Source: an uncultured bacterium
GTDB taxonomy: Bacteria; Bacillota; Clostridia; Lachnospirales; Lachnospiraceae
DNA: 60,478 bases
Direction of reading: 5' to 3'
Assembly (NCBI GenBank): GCA_905214875.1
Contig: CAJMNR010000026.1
Span: forward strand, 1-60,478
Shown: piece by piece, positions 35,485-42,477 of the stretch
How the letters are laid out: every line of letters starts with the position of its first letter
Numbering within the stretch: the first letter of the stretch is position 1
Position numbers and translations under genes: made by a program
Notes under the pieces: generated by a model
What the model was told of the DNA's origin: nothing
Databases searched by the model: none
Seen by the model: the letters and a program-made list of their open reading frames with translations, nothing else

Positions 35485-36411
35485 ATGAAGAAAGAAATCA
35501 TTTATGAATTAAAACCACTGTATCGGGATGCGGTAAGAGTAACTGGCTATCGTTTTGGAAATGGTGAGAAGACATTATGCATTATGGGAATCTTTCGTGG
35601 AAATGAGGTGCAGCAGCTATATATCTGCTCCCAATTAATCAAACGGTTACGTGAAATGGAGGAGAAAGGACTTCTTAATACAAAAAAGGAAGTGCTTGTA
35701 ATCCCTTGTGCCAACAGCGCTTCTATCAATATTGGGAAACGGTTTTGGCCAACGGACAATACCGATATCAATCGTATGTTTCCAGGATATGAGCAGGGGG
35801 AGACTACACAGAGGATTGCAGCAGGTGTCTTTCGGGAAATCAAAGACTATGAATATGGAATCCAGTTTGCAAGCAATTATATGCCAGGGGAGTTTATTCC
35901 GCATATTCGAATTATGAAAACAGGATTTGAGGGAGTCGAAGAAGCCAAGGACTTTGGACTTCCCTTTATTGTTACAAAAGACCCTAAGCCATATGATACG
36001 ACAACGCTTAATTATAACTGGCAAATCTGGAACTGTAAGGCATATTCGATGTATTCTAGTGAATCGTCTAGGATTGATGTAACGAGTGCAAATGAAACTA
36101 TTGATGCTGTAATTAATTTTATGGCAAAGAAGGGAATCTGTTCTGCTGATAAGAAAATGGTTGGCGAAAGCAAAGTGCTAAATGAAAGTACCCTTTGTAG
36201 GATAAAAAATAAGCATGCTGGTATCTTAGACTGCAAGGTAGAAGTGAAAAAGCAAGTTAAGAAAAATGATGTTTTGGCCCAAATCATAGATCCTTATGAA
36301 GGGAATGTAATTGAGAAAGTCTTGGCACCAAAGGATGGAGTTATCTTTTATCGTAACAGTAATCCGCTGACGTATGCAAATACGGTGTTATTCAAGTTAT
36401 TAGAAGAATAA
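35485..36411 (+). CDS. AstE-like M14 paralogue lacking zinc-ligand histidines
   Basis: 308 aa, a paralogue of the preceding gene along its length: DINRMFPGYE matches DMNRLFPGE and the C-terminal barrel matches. The HGDE motif is replaced by FRGNE (R38 for His; Glu kept), and the later DIHASN is replaced by IQFASN (F128 for His). It should not bind zinc in the normal way. It may be a non-catalytic partner of its neighbour or a binding protein. The frame is intact with no sign of decay, so it is probably selected. Confidence 0.8.
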   Translation: MKKEIIYELKPLYRDAVRVTGYRFGNGEKTLCIMGIFRGNEVQQLYICSQLIKRLREMEEKGLLNTKKEVLVIPCANSASINIGKRFWPTDNTDINRMFPGYEQGETTQRIAAGVFREIKDYEYGIQFASNYMPGEFIPHIRIMKTGFEGVEEAKDFGLPFIVTKDPKPYDTTTLNYNWQIWNCKAYSMYSSESSRIDVTSANETIDAVINFMAKKGICSADKKMVGESKVLNESTLCRIKNKHAGILDCKVEVKKQVKKNDVLAQIIDPYEGNVIEKVLAPKDGVIFYRNSNPLTYANTVLFKLLEE

Positions 36412-36424
36412 GTTTTTTGACTAG

Positions 36425-36450
36425 AGAGCGCATAGTAAGCGCTCTTTTTT
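36425..36450 (+). terminator. Terminator of the ATP-grasp operon
   Basis: AGAGCGC, seven-base loop, GCGCTCT, T6. Confidence 0.88.
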
Positions 36451-36519
36451 GAAACTAGTTTTTGAGGAATTATGTAAGAAGGGAGTTATTGTAGTAAAAA
36501 GGACTAACGAAAGAGATAG

Positions 36520-36528
36520 TGGTATAAT
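36520..36528 (+). promoter_or_regulatory. Extended -10 promoter before the structured leader
   Basis: TGGTATAAT, with TATAAT at 36523-36528; the -35 is weak. The predicted start near 36535 puts the 36543-36617 stem at the very 5' end of the transcript. Confidence 0.55.
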
Positions 36529-36542
36529 ATAAAATATGAATT

Positions 36543-36617
36543 AAGCTCCGTACGTAAATGATATTTAGTATCCAAGTGGACAAGTAAGGAAGTAGATATG
36601 TATTTGGTACGGAGTTT
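36543..36617 (+). other. Structured 5' leader, possible riboregulator
   Basis: AAGCTCCGTAC (36543-36553) pairs with GTACGGAGTTT (36607-36617), an 11-bp stem with one G-U pair. It closes an interior of 53 bases that contains a small TCCA/TGGA hairpin and GGAAGTAG. A short open frame ATG 36598 to TGA 36624 (MYLVRSFV) lies on the 3' arm with AAGGA upstream. It is followed by the unknown protein at 36650. I could not match it to a known riboswitch class. Confidence 0.5.
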
Positions 36618-36649
36618 TGTGTGAAGAAGCAATAGAAAAGATTTTATAA

Positions 36650-37471
36650 ATGAAAGTATATACACGTTTTGTATTCGAGATTGAAGAAAATGATAACTTG
36701 GAGGAAACCTTAGAACTATATCAATTTATAAAAAAATTGGAAAAATATACTTATACTCCTATTTCATACCGAATGCCTACGGATAATATATTATTTATTC
36801 AGGCGAAGGAACTGGCAAAGAAATATAGCAATATTGTGAATTTTGGTTATTCGCTAGACGCCAAATATGATAAGAAAGATTTTGAAAAGGCAGTAGCCTA
36901 TGTCCCTGAATTTAAAAGAGTTTGTTGGGAGTATGATGATTCCGATGTGTTTGGTAATGATTGTGGAGAATGTGGTATGTGGGATCAGACAGGAGATTTA
37001 GAAATAAAGCCACAGGGTTCTATAAAAAAGTATAGGGATGAATATGCAACATTTGTAAATGAGGGGGCTGGTACACCCTTAATTTCCGCGAAGTTATATG
37101 AGTATTTATGTGAAAATGGGATAGACAAAAAGTATTTACGGCCAGTTTATTCAAAACGAGATAAGTTAACGCCAATCGCATATCAGCTGTATTCAGATTT
37201 TGTATTACCTGCACAAGTAGTAAAATATCCACAATTTGAAATTAAGGAGAAGTGTGAGAAATGTGGAAGGATACAGCTGTTGTATTCAGAGCCAGAGGAA
37301 TTCTCTCCGATGACCATAAGTAGAGAGGCAGTAAGTCAGTTACAGCCGGTAAACATGCCGAGTGAGTATTTGGTACATTTTAAGCAAACGATAGTATCGA
37401 AACAGATGTATCAGTTAATTATAGAGAAAGATCCCAAGGCTAGATTTGAGCCTATATTTTTAGAAGAGTAA
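36650..37471 (+). CDS. Protein of unknown function with two CxxC-type motifs
   Basis: 273 aa, soluble, no signal peptide. NDCGECGMWDQTG in the middle (about residues 103-115) and EKCEKCGRIQLLY (about 203-215) could bind one zinc together. The rest is mixed alpha/beta with many aromatic residues. The ribosome site is poor, and a structured leader precedes it. The size and zinc-knuckle pattern recall some immunity or hypothetical proteins, but I cannot place it. Confidence 0.6.
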   Translation: MKVYTRFVFEIEENDNLEETLELYQFIKKLEKYTYTPISYRMPTDNILFIQAKELAKKYSNIVNFGYSLDAKYDKKDFEKAVAYVPEFKRVCWEYDDSDVFGNDCGECGMWDQTGDLEIKPQGSIKKYRDEYATFVNEGAGTPLISAKLYEYLCENGIDKKYLRPVYSKRDKLTPIAYQLYSDFVLPAQVVKYPQFEIKEKCEKCGRIQLLYSEPEEFSPMTISREAVSQLQPVNMPSEYLVHFKQTIVSKQMYQLIIEKDPKARFEPIFLEE

Positions 37472-37579
37472 TAGAAAGAACCTAGAGAGTTTCGTTTTGC
37501 ATGAAAGGAAGATGTCGCTACCAAGACCAGGTTCGGCGCGGGCAAAGTGTGCGTTCCTTGACAAATGTAAAAGACGCGA

Positions 37580-37606
37580 GAGTGTGTGGAACACACACTT
37601 TGTTTA
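37580..37606 (+). terminator. Probable terminator
   Basis: AGTGTGTG, GAA loop, CACACACT, then TTTGTTT. The 110 bases before it look non-coding; the open frame across it has no ribosome site. Confidence 0.6.
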
Positions 37607-37624
37607 AAAAAAAGGGAAAACTAC

Positions 37625-37677
37625 TTGAATTATACAGTTGGCCGATATATAATTCAACTATACAGTTTAACTGTATA
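37625..37677 (+). promoter_or_regulatory. PadR promoter with overlapping operator
   Basis: TTGAAT (37625-37630), 17-base spacer, TATAAT (37648-37653). The spacer holds TATACAGTTG (37631-37640) and the start region holds the perfect palindrome TATACAGTT-T-AACTGTATA (37659-37677). Repeating the half-site in both places is what a self-repressing PadR regulator would need. Confidence 0.75.
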
Positions 37678-37703
37678 AAGTCTAACGATATATGGAGGCA
37701 TAT

Positions 37704-38027
37704 ATGAAGAGAGATAAGAATTTGCCACTTACGGAAACGACATTTTATATATTACTCGCATTACTAGAGCCCGCTCATGGATATCTGATCATGCAAAAGG
37801 TGGAACAGTTAAGCAACGGCAACGTCAGGTTGGCGGCAGGAACCTTGTATGGAGCCATTGAAAACTTGATGAAGCTAAAGTTTATTGAACCGGTGCACAG
37901 CGAAGATAAGAGAAGAAAAGTATATTTGATTACAGAAAAAGGGCGAGAAATACTAACCCTTGATTTAGAACGAATAAAACATATGGCGAAGATTACTGAG
38001 AGTGCATTAAAAGAATTGGAGGGGTAG
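37704..38027 (+). CDS. PadR-family transcriptional regulator
   Basis: 107 aa from ATG 37704 (GGAGG 37694-37698; ATG 37692 lies before it). Winged helix with ETTFYILLALLEPAHGYLIM and AAGTLYGAIENLMKLKFI, a PadR signature. Two bases separate it from the DUF2812 gene, a very common pairing. It probably represses its own operon through the TATACAGTT palindrome. Confidence 0.9.
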   Translation: MKRDKNLPLTETTFYILLALLEPAHGYLIMQKVEQLSNGNVRLAAGTLYGAIENLMKLKFIEPVHSEDKRRKVYLITEKGREILTLDLERIKHMAKITESALKELEG

Positions 38028-38029
38028 TT

Positions 38030-38647
38030 ATGTATATGTTTAAAGTGTTTATGAATTATTCGAAAGAAGAACAATGGCTAAACGAAATGTCTAAAAAAGG
38101 ATATGAAGTCGTTAATAATTGCTTTGGGTATACATTTAAGAAAATCAATCCAGATAATATCATTTATAGAATTGATTATAGAACATTTAAGAGCAATCGA
38201 GATTTTGTCGAGTATTGTACCATCTTTGAAGACTCGGGTTGGAAACATATCTGTGGGTCAAAAGCAAGCGGAAAACAGTATTTTAAGAAAGTATCAGAGG
38301 CGAGTGACGATGATATCTTTTCCGATACGATTTCGAAGGCAGAACGATATAAAAGAGCATCAAAGATATGGCTTAGCTTGGCTTTAAGCTATTTTGTAAT
38401 ACTTATGGCGCTAATCACGACTGGTGCAGTCAATGTAAAAGCATTTTTGAATCCGAAAGAACTATATTTAACGCCCGGGTTATGGGAAGCAAGTGGCGTA
38501 GAGTTTATAAGAAAGTTCTTGTTTGAAACGCCATTTGCTCTAGGGCGTGGATTTATCTGGTTAATCTTACCGTTATGTTTAGTAATCTATTTGTATTGCA
38601 TGATTCGGTCATCTAGCTTATATAAGCAGACATTAAAGCAGCAATAG
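38030..38647 (+). CDS. DUF2812 membrane protein
   Basis: 205 aa. N-terminal soluble DUF2812 domain (EEQWLNEMSKKGYEVVN, YRIDYR, FEDSGWKHICG) and two C-terminal membrane helices (about 120-140 and 175-195). Co-transcribed with PadR; such proteins are believed to sense or respond to membrane stress with their regulator, though the function is not established. Confidence 0.85.
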   Translation: MYMFKVFMNYSKEEQWLNEMSKKGYEVVNNCFGYTFKKINPDNIIYRIDYRTFKSNRDFVEYCTIFEDSGWKHICGSKASGKQYFKKVSEASDDDIFSDTISKAERYKRASKIWLSLALSYFVILMALITTGAVNVKAFLNPKELYLTPGLWEASGVEFIRKFLFETPFALGRGFIWLILPLCLVIYLYCMIRSSSLYKQTLKQQ

Positions 38648-38656
38648 TATATAAAA

Positions 38657-38699
38657 ATGGAGCAACGCTTTATGAGATAGAGGGTTGCTCCATTTTTTT
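38657..38699 (+). terminator. Terminator of the PadR/DUF2812 operon
   Basis: ATGGAGCAAC and GTTGCTCCAT pair over 10 bp, then T7. Repeat copy B begins two bases after the T-tract. Confidence 0.92.
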
Positions 38700-38700
38700 A

Positions 38701-38784
38701 ATTTACGCGGGCAACGAGCCAAAGTCCTGCTTGCATGACCTTGGCGACTTCCGCGATAACGAGAGAAACTCGCAGAGCTTGTTA
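38701..38784 (+). repeat. Terminator-associated structured repeat, copy B
   Basis: 84 bases beginning ATTTACGCGGGCAACGAGCC. Outer stem CGCGG (38706-38710) with CCGCG (38751-38755); hairpin CCAAAGTCCTG / CATGACCTTGG; 3' hairpin CGAG-AGAAA-CTCG. Compared with copy A, outer-stem A-T becomes G-C, 3'-hairpin C-G becomes G-C and a G-T pair in the middle hairpin becomes C-G. It ends next to the broken gene at 38790. Confidence 0.75.
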
Positions 38785-38789
38785 CTTTG

Positions 38790-39293
38790 TTAATTAAACT
38801 TTTCAGGAAATTGTTTTACGATTGCATCTGCGAGCATATTAGCAAAATGAATCATATGTTTTTCGCCTTGCTCATATGCTACAATATCTGCTTTCCAATC
38901 TTCATTTATCCTTGCATTGACTTGATCTTAAACGAATTTCAGATGCGTATATAACATATCTTTTAGTTCTTTTTCCGCTAGATTTGGGTTGGCTTTGCTT
39001 AAGAAAGCGGCAATCTCATCTGCGTTTTTATACCAAAGCTCATTATTTTTATCTAAATCGGACTTATTGTGGGCTTTTGCAGCTTCCACAACCTGTCCGG
39101 CTATTTGGATGTGTTCTCGAAGGAGTGATGCGAGTTTGTTCCCAGCTTCTTCTCCGTAGTATGGCTTAATAGAATTACCAATATCATCTTGATTTTTCAG
39201 TAGTTGTTCCAATACAGCGTTTTGATCCTTGAGGGAAGCAATAGCACTAGTAATATAGCTTCTAGTCCAGGATACATGGTCTATCCATAACAA
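38790..39293 (-). pseudogene. Conserved hypothetical gene broken by one in-frame stop
   Basis: The open part reads from 39293 (TTG, MLWIDHVSWTRSY) to TAA at 38928-38930. After the stop the same frame continues for 45 codons (DQVNARINEDWKADIVAY, later HFANMLADAIVKQFPEKF) to TAA at 38790-38792. These two parts together match the full-length of a known family of small acetylglutamate-kinase-mislabelled or hypothetical proteins, roughly 165-170 aa. No ribosome site is visible before the TTG. Recent inactivation by a single base change is the simplest reading; readthrough or a sequencing error are the alternatives. Confidence 0.75.
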
Positions 39294-39411
39294 GAGGGGA
39301 GTTTTATTGTGTGGCTTTATATTTTGTAAACTTTGCGGGAATAGGAAGCAGAGCTGTTTTATTCTCTATAATATAATAAAGAAATCTTCGTTTAAGATGG
39401 AGGACGTAAAA

Positions 39412-40128
39412 ATGGGTAAAGCATATTTAACGATTGATGATGGACCGACAGAAATTACAGATCAGCTATTAGAGTATTTATCGGATGTTGGGATCACACC
39501 GATATTATTTTTTGTAGGAACTCAGATAGAACTGAATTACACGCAGGCGCTGAATGCAGTAAAAAAAGGCGCAATTTTAGGAAATCATAGCTATTCACAT
39601 CCAGATTTTAATAAGTTAACATTGCCTGAATGTATTGCTGAAATAGAAAAGGTGGAGATTATCTTTGAAAAACTATATCATGCTTCAAATAAGAAAAGAC
39701 CCTATAAACTGTTCCGTTTTCCATACGGTCATCGAGGCGGAAAAAATCAGGAGAGGTTACAAGAATTTTTGTATGCTAAAAGATTTAACCGTATTGTTGA
39801 TCGAAAAATACAGTATAAGTGGTACATTGAAGGAGGGTATCACAAAGCGATGGATGTGTTTTGGACCTTTGATTTTAGGGAGTATTTGTTAAAGACAGAG
39901 AAAGAATTTACGTTGGATACGATTAAGGAGTCTATTCATGCTTCTAAGGATATAGAGGCAAACGGGCTATTATTGCCAAATACATATAATATTGTTTTAA
40001 TGCATGATTCTGTGACGACCAATCAAGTCTTACCGGATTATTATAAAATATTGATTGAGTATACAAAAGAACTTGGAGTAGAGTATATTGAACCAAGTTT
40101 TTTAACAAGGGATCAAGTACCGCTATAA
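39412..40128 (+). CDS. NodB-type polysaccharide deacetylase family protein
   Basis: 238 aa from ATG 39412 (GGAGG upstream at 39400-39404); a longer frame to the left has no ribosome site. Motif 1 TIDDGP, motif 2 NHSYSHPDF, motif 3 RFPYGHRGG (usually RPPYG) and LMHDS near the end. All metal-binding and catalytic residues seem present. No signal peptide, so it is probably a cytoplasmic amide or polysaccharide deacetylase. Substrate unknown. Confidence 0.82.
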   Translation: MGKAYLTIDDGPTEITDQLLEYLSDVGITPILFFVGTQIELNYTQALNAVKKGAILGNHSYSHPDFNKLTLPECIAEIEKVEIIFEKLYHASNKKRPYKLFRFPYGHRGGKNQERLQEFLYAKRFNRIVDRKIQYKWYIEGGYHKAMDVFWTFDFREYLLKTEKEFTLDTIKESIHASKDIEANGLLLPNTYNIVLMHDSVTTNQVLPDYYKILIEYTKELGVEYIEPSFLTRDQVPL

Positions 40129-40187
40129 TTTTATAGCTAAAAGAGGACTTACGTTCTATTTGAACAAGTTTTTAGTTAAATGAATAA

Positions 40188-40226
40188 AAAAGGCGGCTTT
40201 GATGTTAAAATCAAGGCTGCCTTTTT
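40188..40226 (+). terminator. Terminator after the deacetylase gene
   Basis: AAAGGCGGCTTTGAT pairs with ATCAAGGCTGCCTTT with G-T pairs, then T-tract. Confidence 0.88.
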
Positions 40227-40254
40227 GCTGTGATAGGTGTGCTAAGCCTTATTG

Positions 40255-40289
40255 ATTTAAGGTACATTTAAGGTTTATGAGTGACTCAT
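40255..40289 (+). promoter_or_regulatory. Direct repeats and palindrome before the S41-like gene
   Basis: ATTTAAGGT occurs at 40255-40263 and again at 40266-40274, exactly 11 bases apart (one helix turn), as expected for an OmpR-family regulator dimer. It is followed by the perfect palindrome ATGAGT-G-ACTCAT (40277-40289). The regulator encoded at 41756 is the obvious candidate. Confidence 0.5.
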
Positions 40290-40343
40290 GTAAGCTTTCT
40301 TTGCTAAAGTAATAATACATAAAGAGAGAATAGGAGAGATACT

Positions 40344-41687
40344 ATGATTTTATTTTATCAAGATAGAATAACGACGGCACTGGTCATTTTCTTAAGCATT
40401 ACGCTTCTTCTTGGAGGAATCAGTTTCATAACAAGAAAGCACAGGAAAAAGAGATTTTTCATAAAATCAGAGCTTTGTATGCTTGGACTCCTTTTCGTAC
40501 TTTGCGTATTGGGCCGTTTTGGAAAATGGATTAATGTAGAAAGTGCAGATTCAAAAACATATTCAGCATCAGCACTAAAAAAAGATTTAGGCCAGTTAGA
40601 AAATATTTTATTCCAAGAGAGTCCATTGTATTATACCGACCGAAAGGCTTTGAAACAAAAATTTGAAGAGGTAGAACAACAAATCACAGGGGATATGACG
40701 GAGGAAGAGTTTTATCGGTTAATCAATCCGCTTGTTGTGGATGTACAATGTGGCCATACCAATCTATCCATTTCAAAGGCATTGCAAAGAAACAGGGAGG
40801 AAAAAGCAAAGTTTTTACCACTTGATATTTATGTCCAAGGAAACAAGCTGATAGACAAGGAAACCAATGACACAATCGTAAGTATCAATGGGCATCCAGC
40901 AGATAAGATTATTGATATGTTACTTGAGAATATCAGTCATGATGGAGATAATTTGGCGGGAGCATATTACATATTAAATCTCTGCTTTCCAATTAAGTAC
41001 TATGATTTTATCGAACAGCCAGAAGAGTTTGTAATTGAGTATGAGAGAAGCGATGGAACAAAGGATTCTAAAGTGGTTCAGGCAGCTTACAATGAAACAT
41101 ACAATGTGAACAGCTGGGAGATACGAATGGCACAGTATAAGGACATAGACTATTATTCTTCCTCATTTTCTGGTGATACGGCTACACTTCGTATCCATGT
41201 GTTTATGGAGGGAAAACGTTCCTTTTCTAAGTTTTTAGAAGAATTCTTTCGACAGGTAAAGGAAAACCAGTGTAAAAAGGTTGTAATCGATGTACGTGGA
41301 AATTTTGGAGGCGATCCAAGGATGGCGAAAGAACTGTTAAGTTATCTGGTTAGTGAGCCATTTCAATATTTTAAAAGTGATTTATCATTGGTAGAAAAGA
41401 TTGCAGGGTATGGAAAGGAAGTTGTCCCAAAAGAAAATAGTACAGATTTTGAAAGTGAATTGGTAATTGACGGGGCATGCTTTTCGACTTGTAGCCATTT
41501 TGCAGCAATCTATCAGTCACTTAGCTTAGGAAAAGTAAAAGGAGATCCGACAGGCGGCGGAAGTATCTGTACGGATGGCTCGAAAGACATTGTCTTATAT
41601 GAGACGGGACTTAGGCTTCATTATGCAACGAAAGTATTTGCGGTGAATGCTGATTGCGAAAAAACCAATGTTGTTTTGCCGGATTAG
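40344..41687 (+). CDS. S41-like peptidase family membrane protein
   Basis: 447 aa. Two N-terminal membrane helices (about 8-30, 42-60), then an external region with an N-terminal helical part (LGQLENILFQESPLYY) and an S41/tail-specific protease-like core: VVIDVRGNFGGDPRMAKEL and DGACFSTCSHFAAIYQSL, where the nucleophile Ser is expected, then GDPTGGGS. The catalytic Ser/Lys pair is not standard and I could not confirm it. It precedes the two-component genes by 68 bases, so it may be sensed or controlled by them. Confidence 0.75.
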   Translation: MILFYQDRITTALVIFLSITLLLGGISFITRKHRKKRFFIKSELCMLGLLFVLCVLGRFGKWINVESADSKTYSASALKKDLGQLENILFQESPLYYTDRKALKQKFEEVEQQITGDMTEEEFYRLINPLVVDVQCGHTNLSISKALQRNREEKAKFLPLDIYVQGNKLIDKETNDTIVSINGHPADKIIDMLLENISHDGDNLAGAYYILNLCFPIKYYDFIEQPEEFVIEYERSDGTKDSKVVQAAYNETYNVNSWEIRMAQYKDIDYYSSSFSGDTATLRIHVFMEGKRSFSKFLEEFFRQVKENQCKKVVIDVRGNFGGDPRMAKELLSYLVSEPFQYFKSDLSLVEKIAGYGKEVVPKENSTDFESELVIDGACFSTCSHFAAIYQSLSLGKVKGDPTGGGSICTDGSKDIVLYETGLRLHYATKVFAVNADCEKTNVVLPD

Positions 41688-41755
41688 TATTATAGTTGAA
41701 GAGACGAAGGCTCTTTGATAGAATAAAAGCTATCATAAATAAAGGATGAGAGAAT

Positions 41756-42466
41756 ATGAAGATTCTAGTAGTAGAAGATGAAAAGGACTTGTTATACCTG
41801 TTAAGAGATAATCTTATGCGGGAAGGTCATACAGTGACAATTGCGGAAGACGGATTACAGGCTTGGAAAATATTAAATGAGCAAGAAATCGAACTGGGAA
41901 TCTTTGATGTAATGATGCCGGGGATGGATGGATTTTCTCTATTGCAGGCAATTCGAAATCAAAGCGATATGCCGGTGATTTTCTTAACTGCGAGAACCGA
42001 TGAGATTGATCGAATCTATGGGTTGAGCTTAGGAGCGGATGATTATCTTGTGAAACCATTTAGCATGGCGGAGCTAAAAGCAAGGGTAAATGTTCAAAAC
42101 CGCCATTTACAAAAATGCAAGGTACAGGCGCAAAACCAAGAACCAATCAGAGAAGAGAAAAAGCAATTAATATGTGGAGATTTAACGCTTGATTTACAGG
42201 AAGCAGTGCTCTATAAGAAGGGAAAAGTAATCCCGTTACTTGCAAAGGAATTCTTGCTTCTTCAGATGTTTATGGAATATCCGGGGCGTGTCTATACGAA
42301 AAAACAATTATATCATAATGTCTGGGAGGATACTTATTTGTATGATGATAATACGATTATGGTACATATCAGCAGACTACGTGCAAAGATAGAAACGAAT
42401 CCAAAAGAGCCGGAATATCTGGTAACCGTCCGTGGTGTAGGATATAAAATTCAAAAGCATGACTAG
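41756..42466 (+). CDS. OmpR-family response regulator
   Basis: 236 aa. Receiver with D51 in FDVMMPGMDG and Lys in DYLVKPFSM; winged-helix domain from about residue 135 (LLQMFMEYPGRVYTKKQLY, NTIMVHISRLRAKI). It is followed eleven bases later by its kinase. Confidence 0.92.
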   Translation: MKILVVEDEKDLLYLLRDNLMREGHTVTIAEDGLQAWKILNEQEIELGIFDVMMPGMDGFSLLQAIRNQSDMPVIFLTARTDEIDRIYGLSLGADDYLVKPFSMAELKARVNVQNRHLQKCKVQAQNQEPIREEKKQLICGDLTLDLQEAVLYKKGKVIPLLAKEFLLLQMFMEYPGRVYTKKQLYHNVWEDTYLYDDNTIMVHISRLRAKIETNPKEPEYLVTVRGVGYKIQKHD

Positions 42467-42477
42467 GGAGAAGTAAT

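Noticed and set aside
37501..37707. Open frame between the unknown protein and padR
   Set aside because: It crosses a terminator hairpin and the padR promoter and operator, and has no ribosome site.
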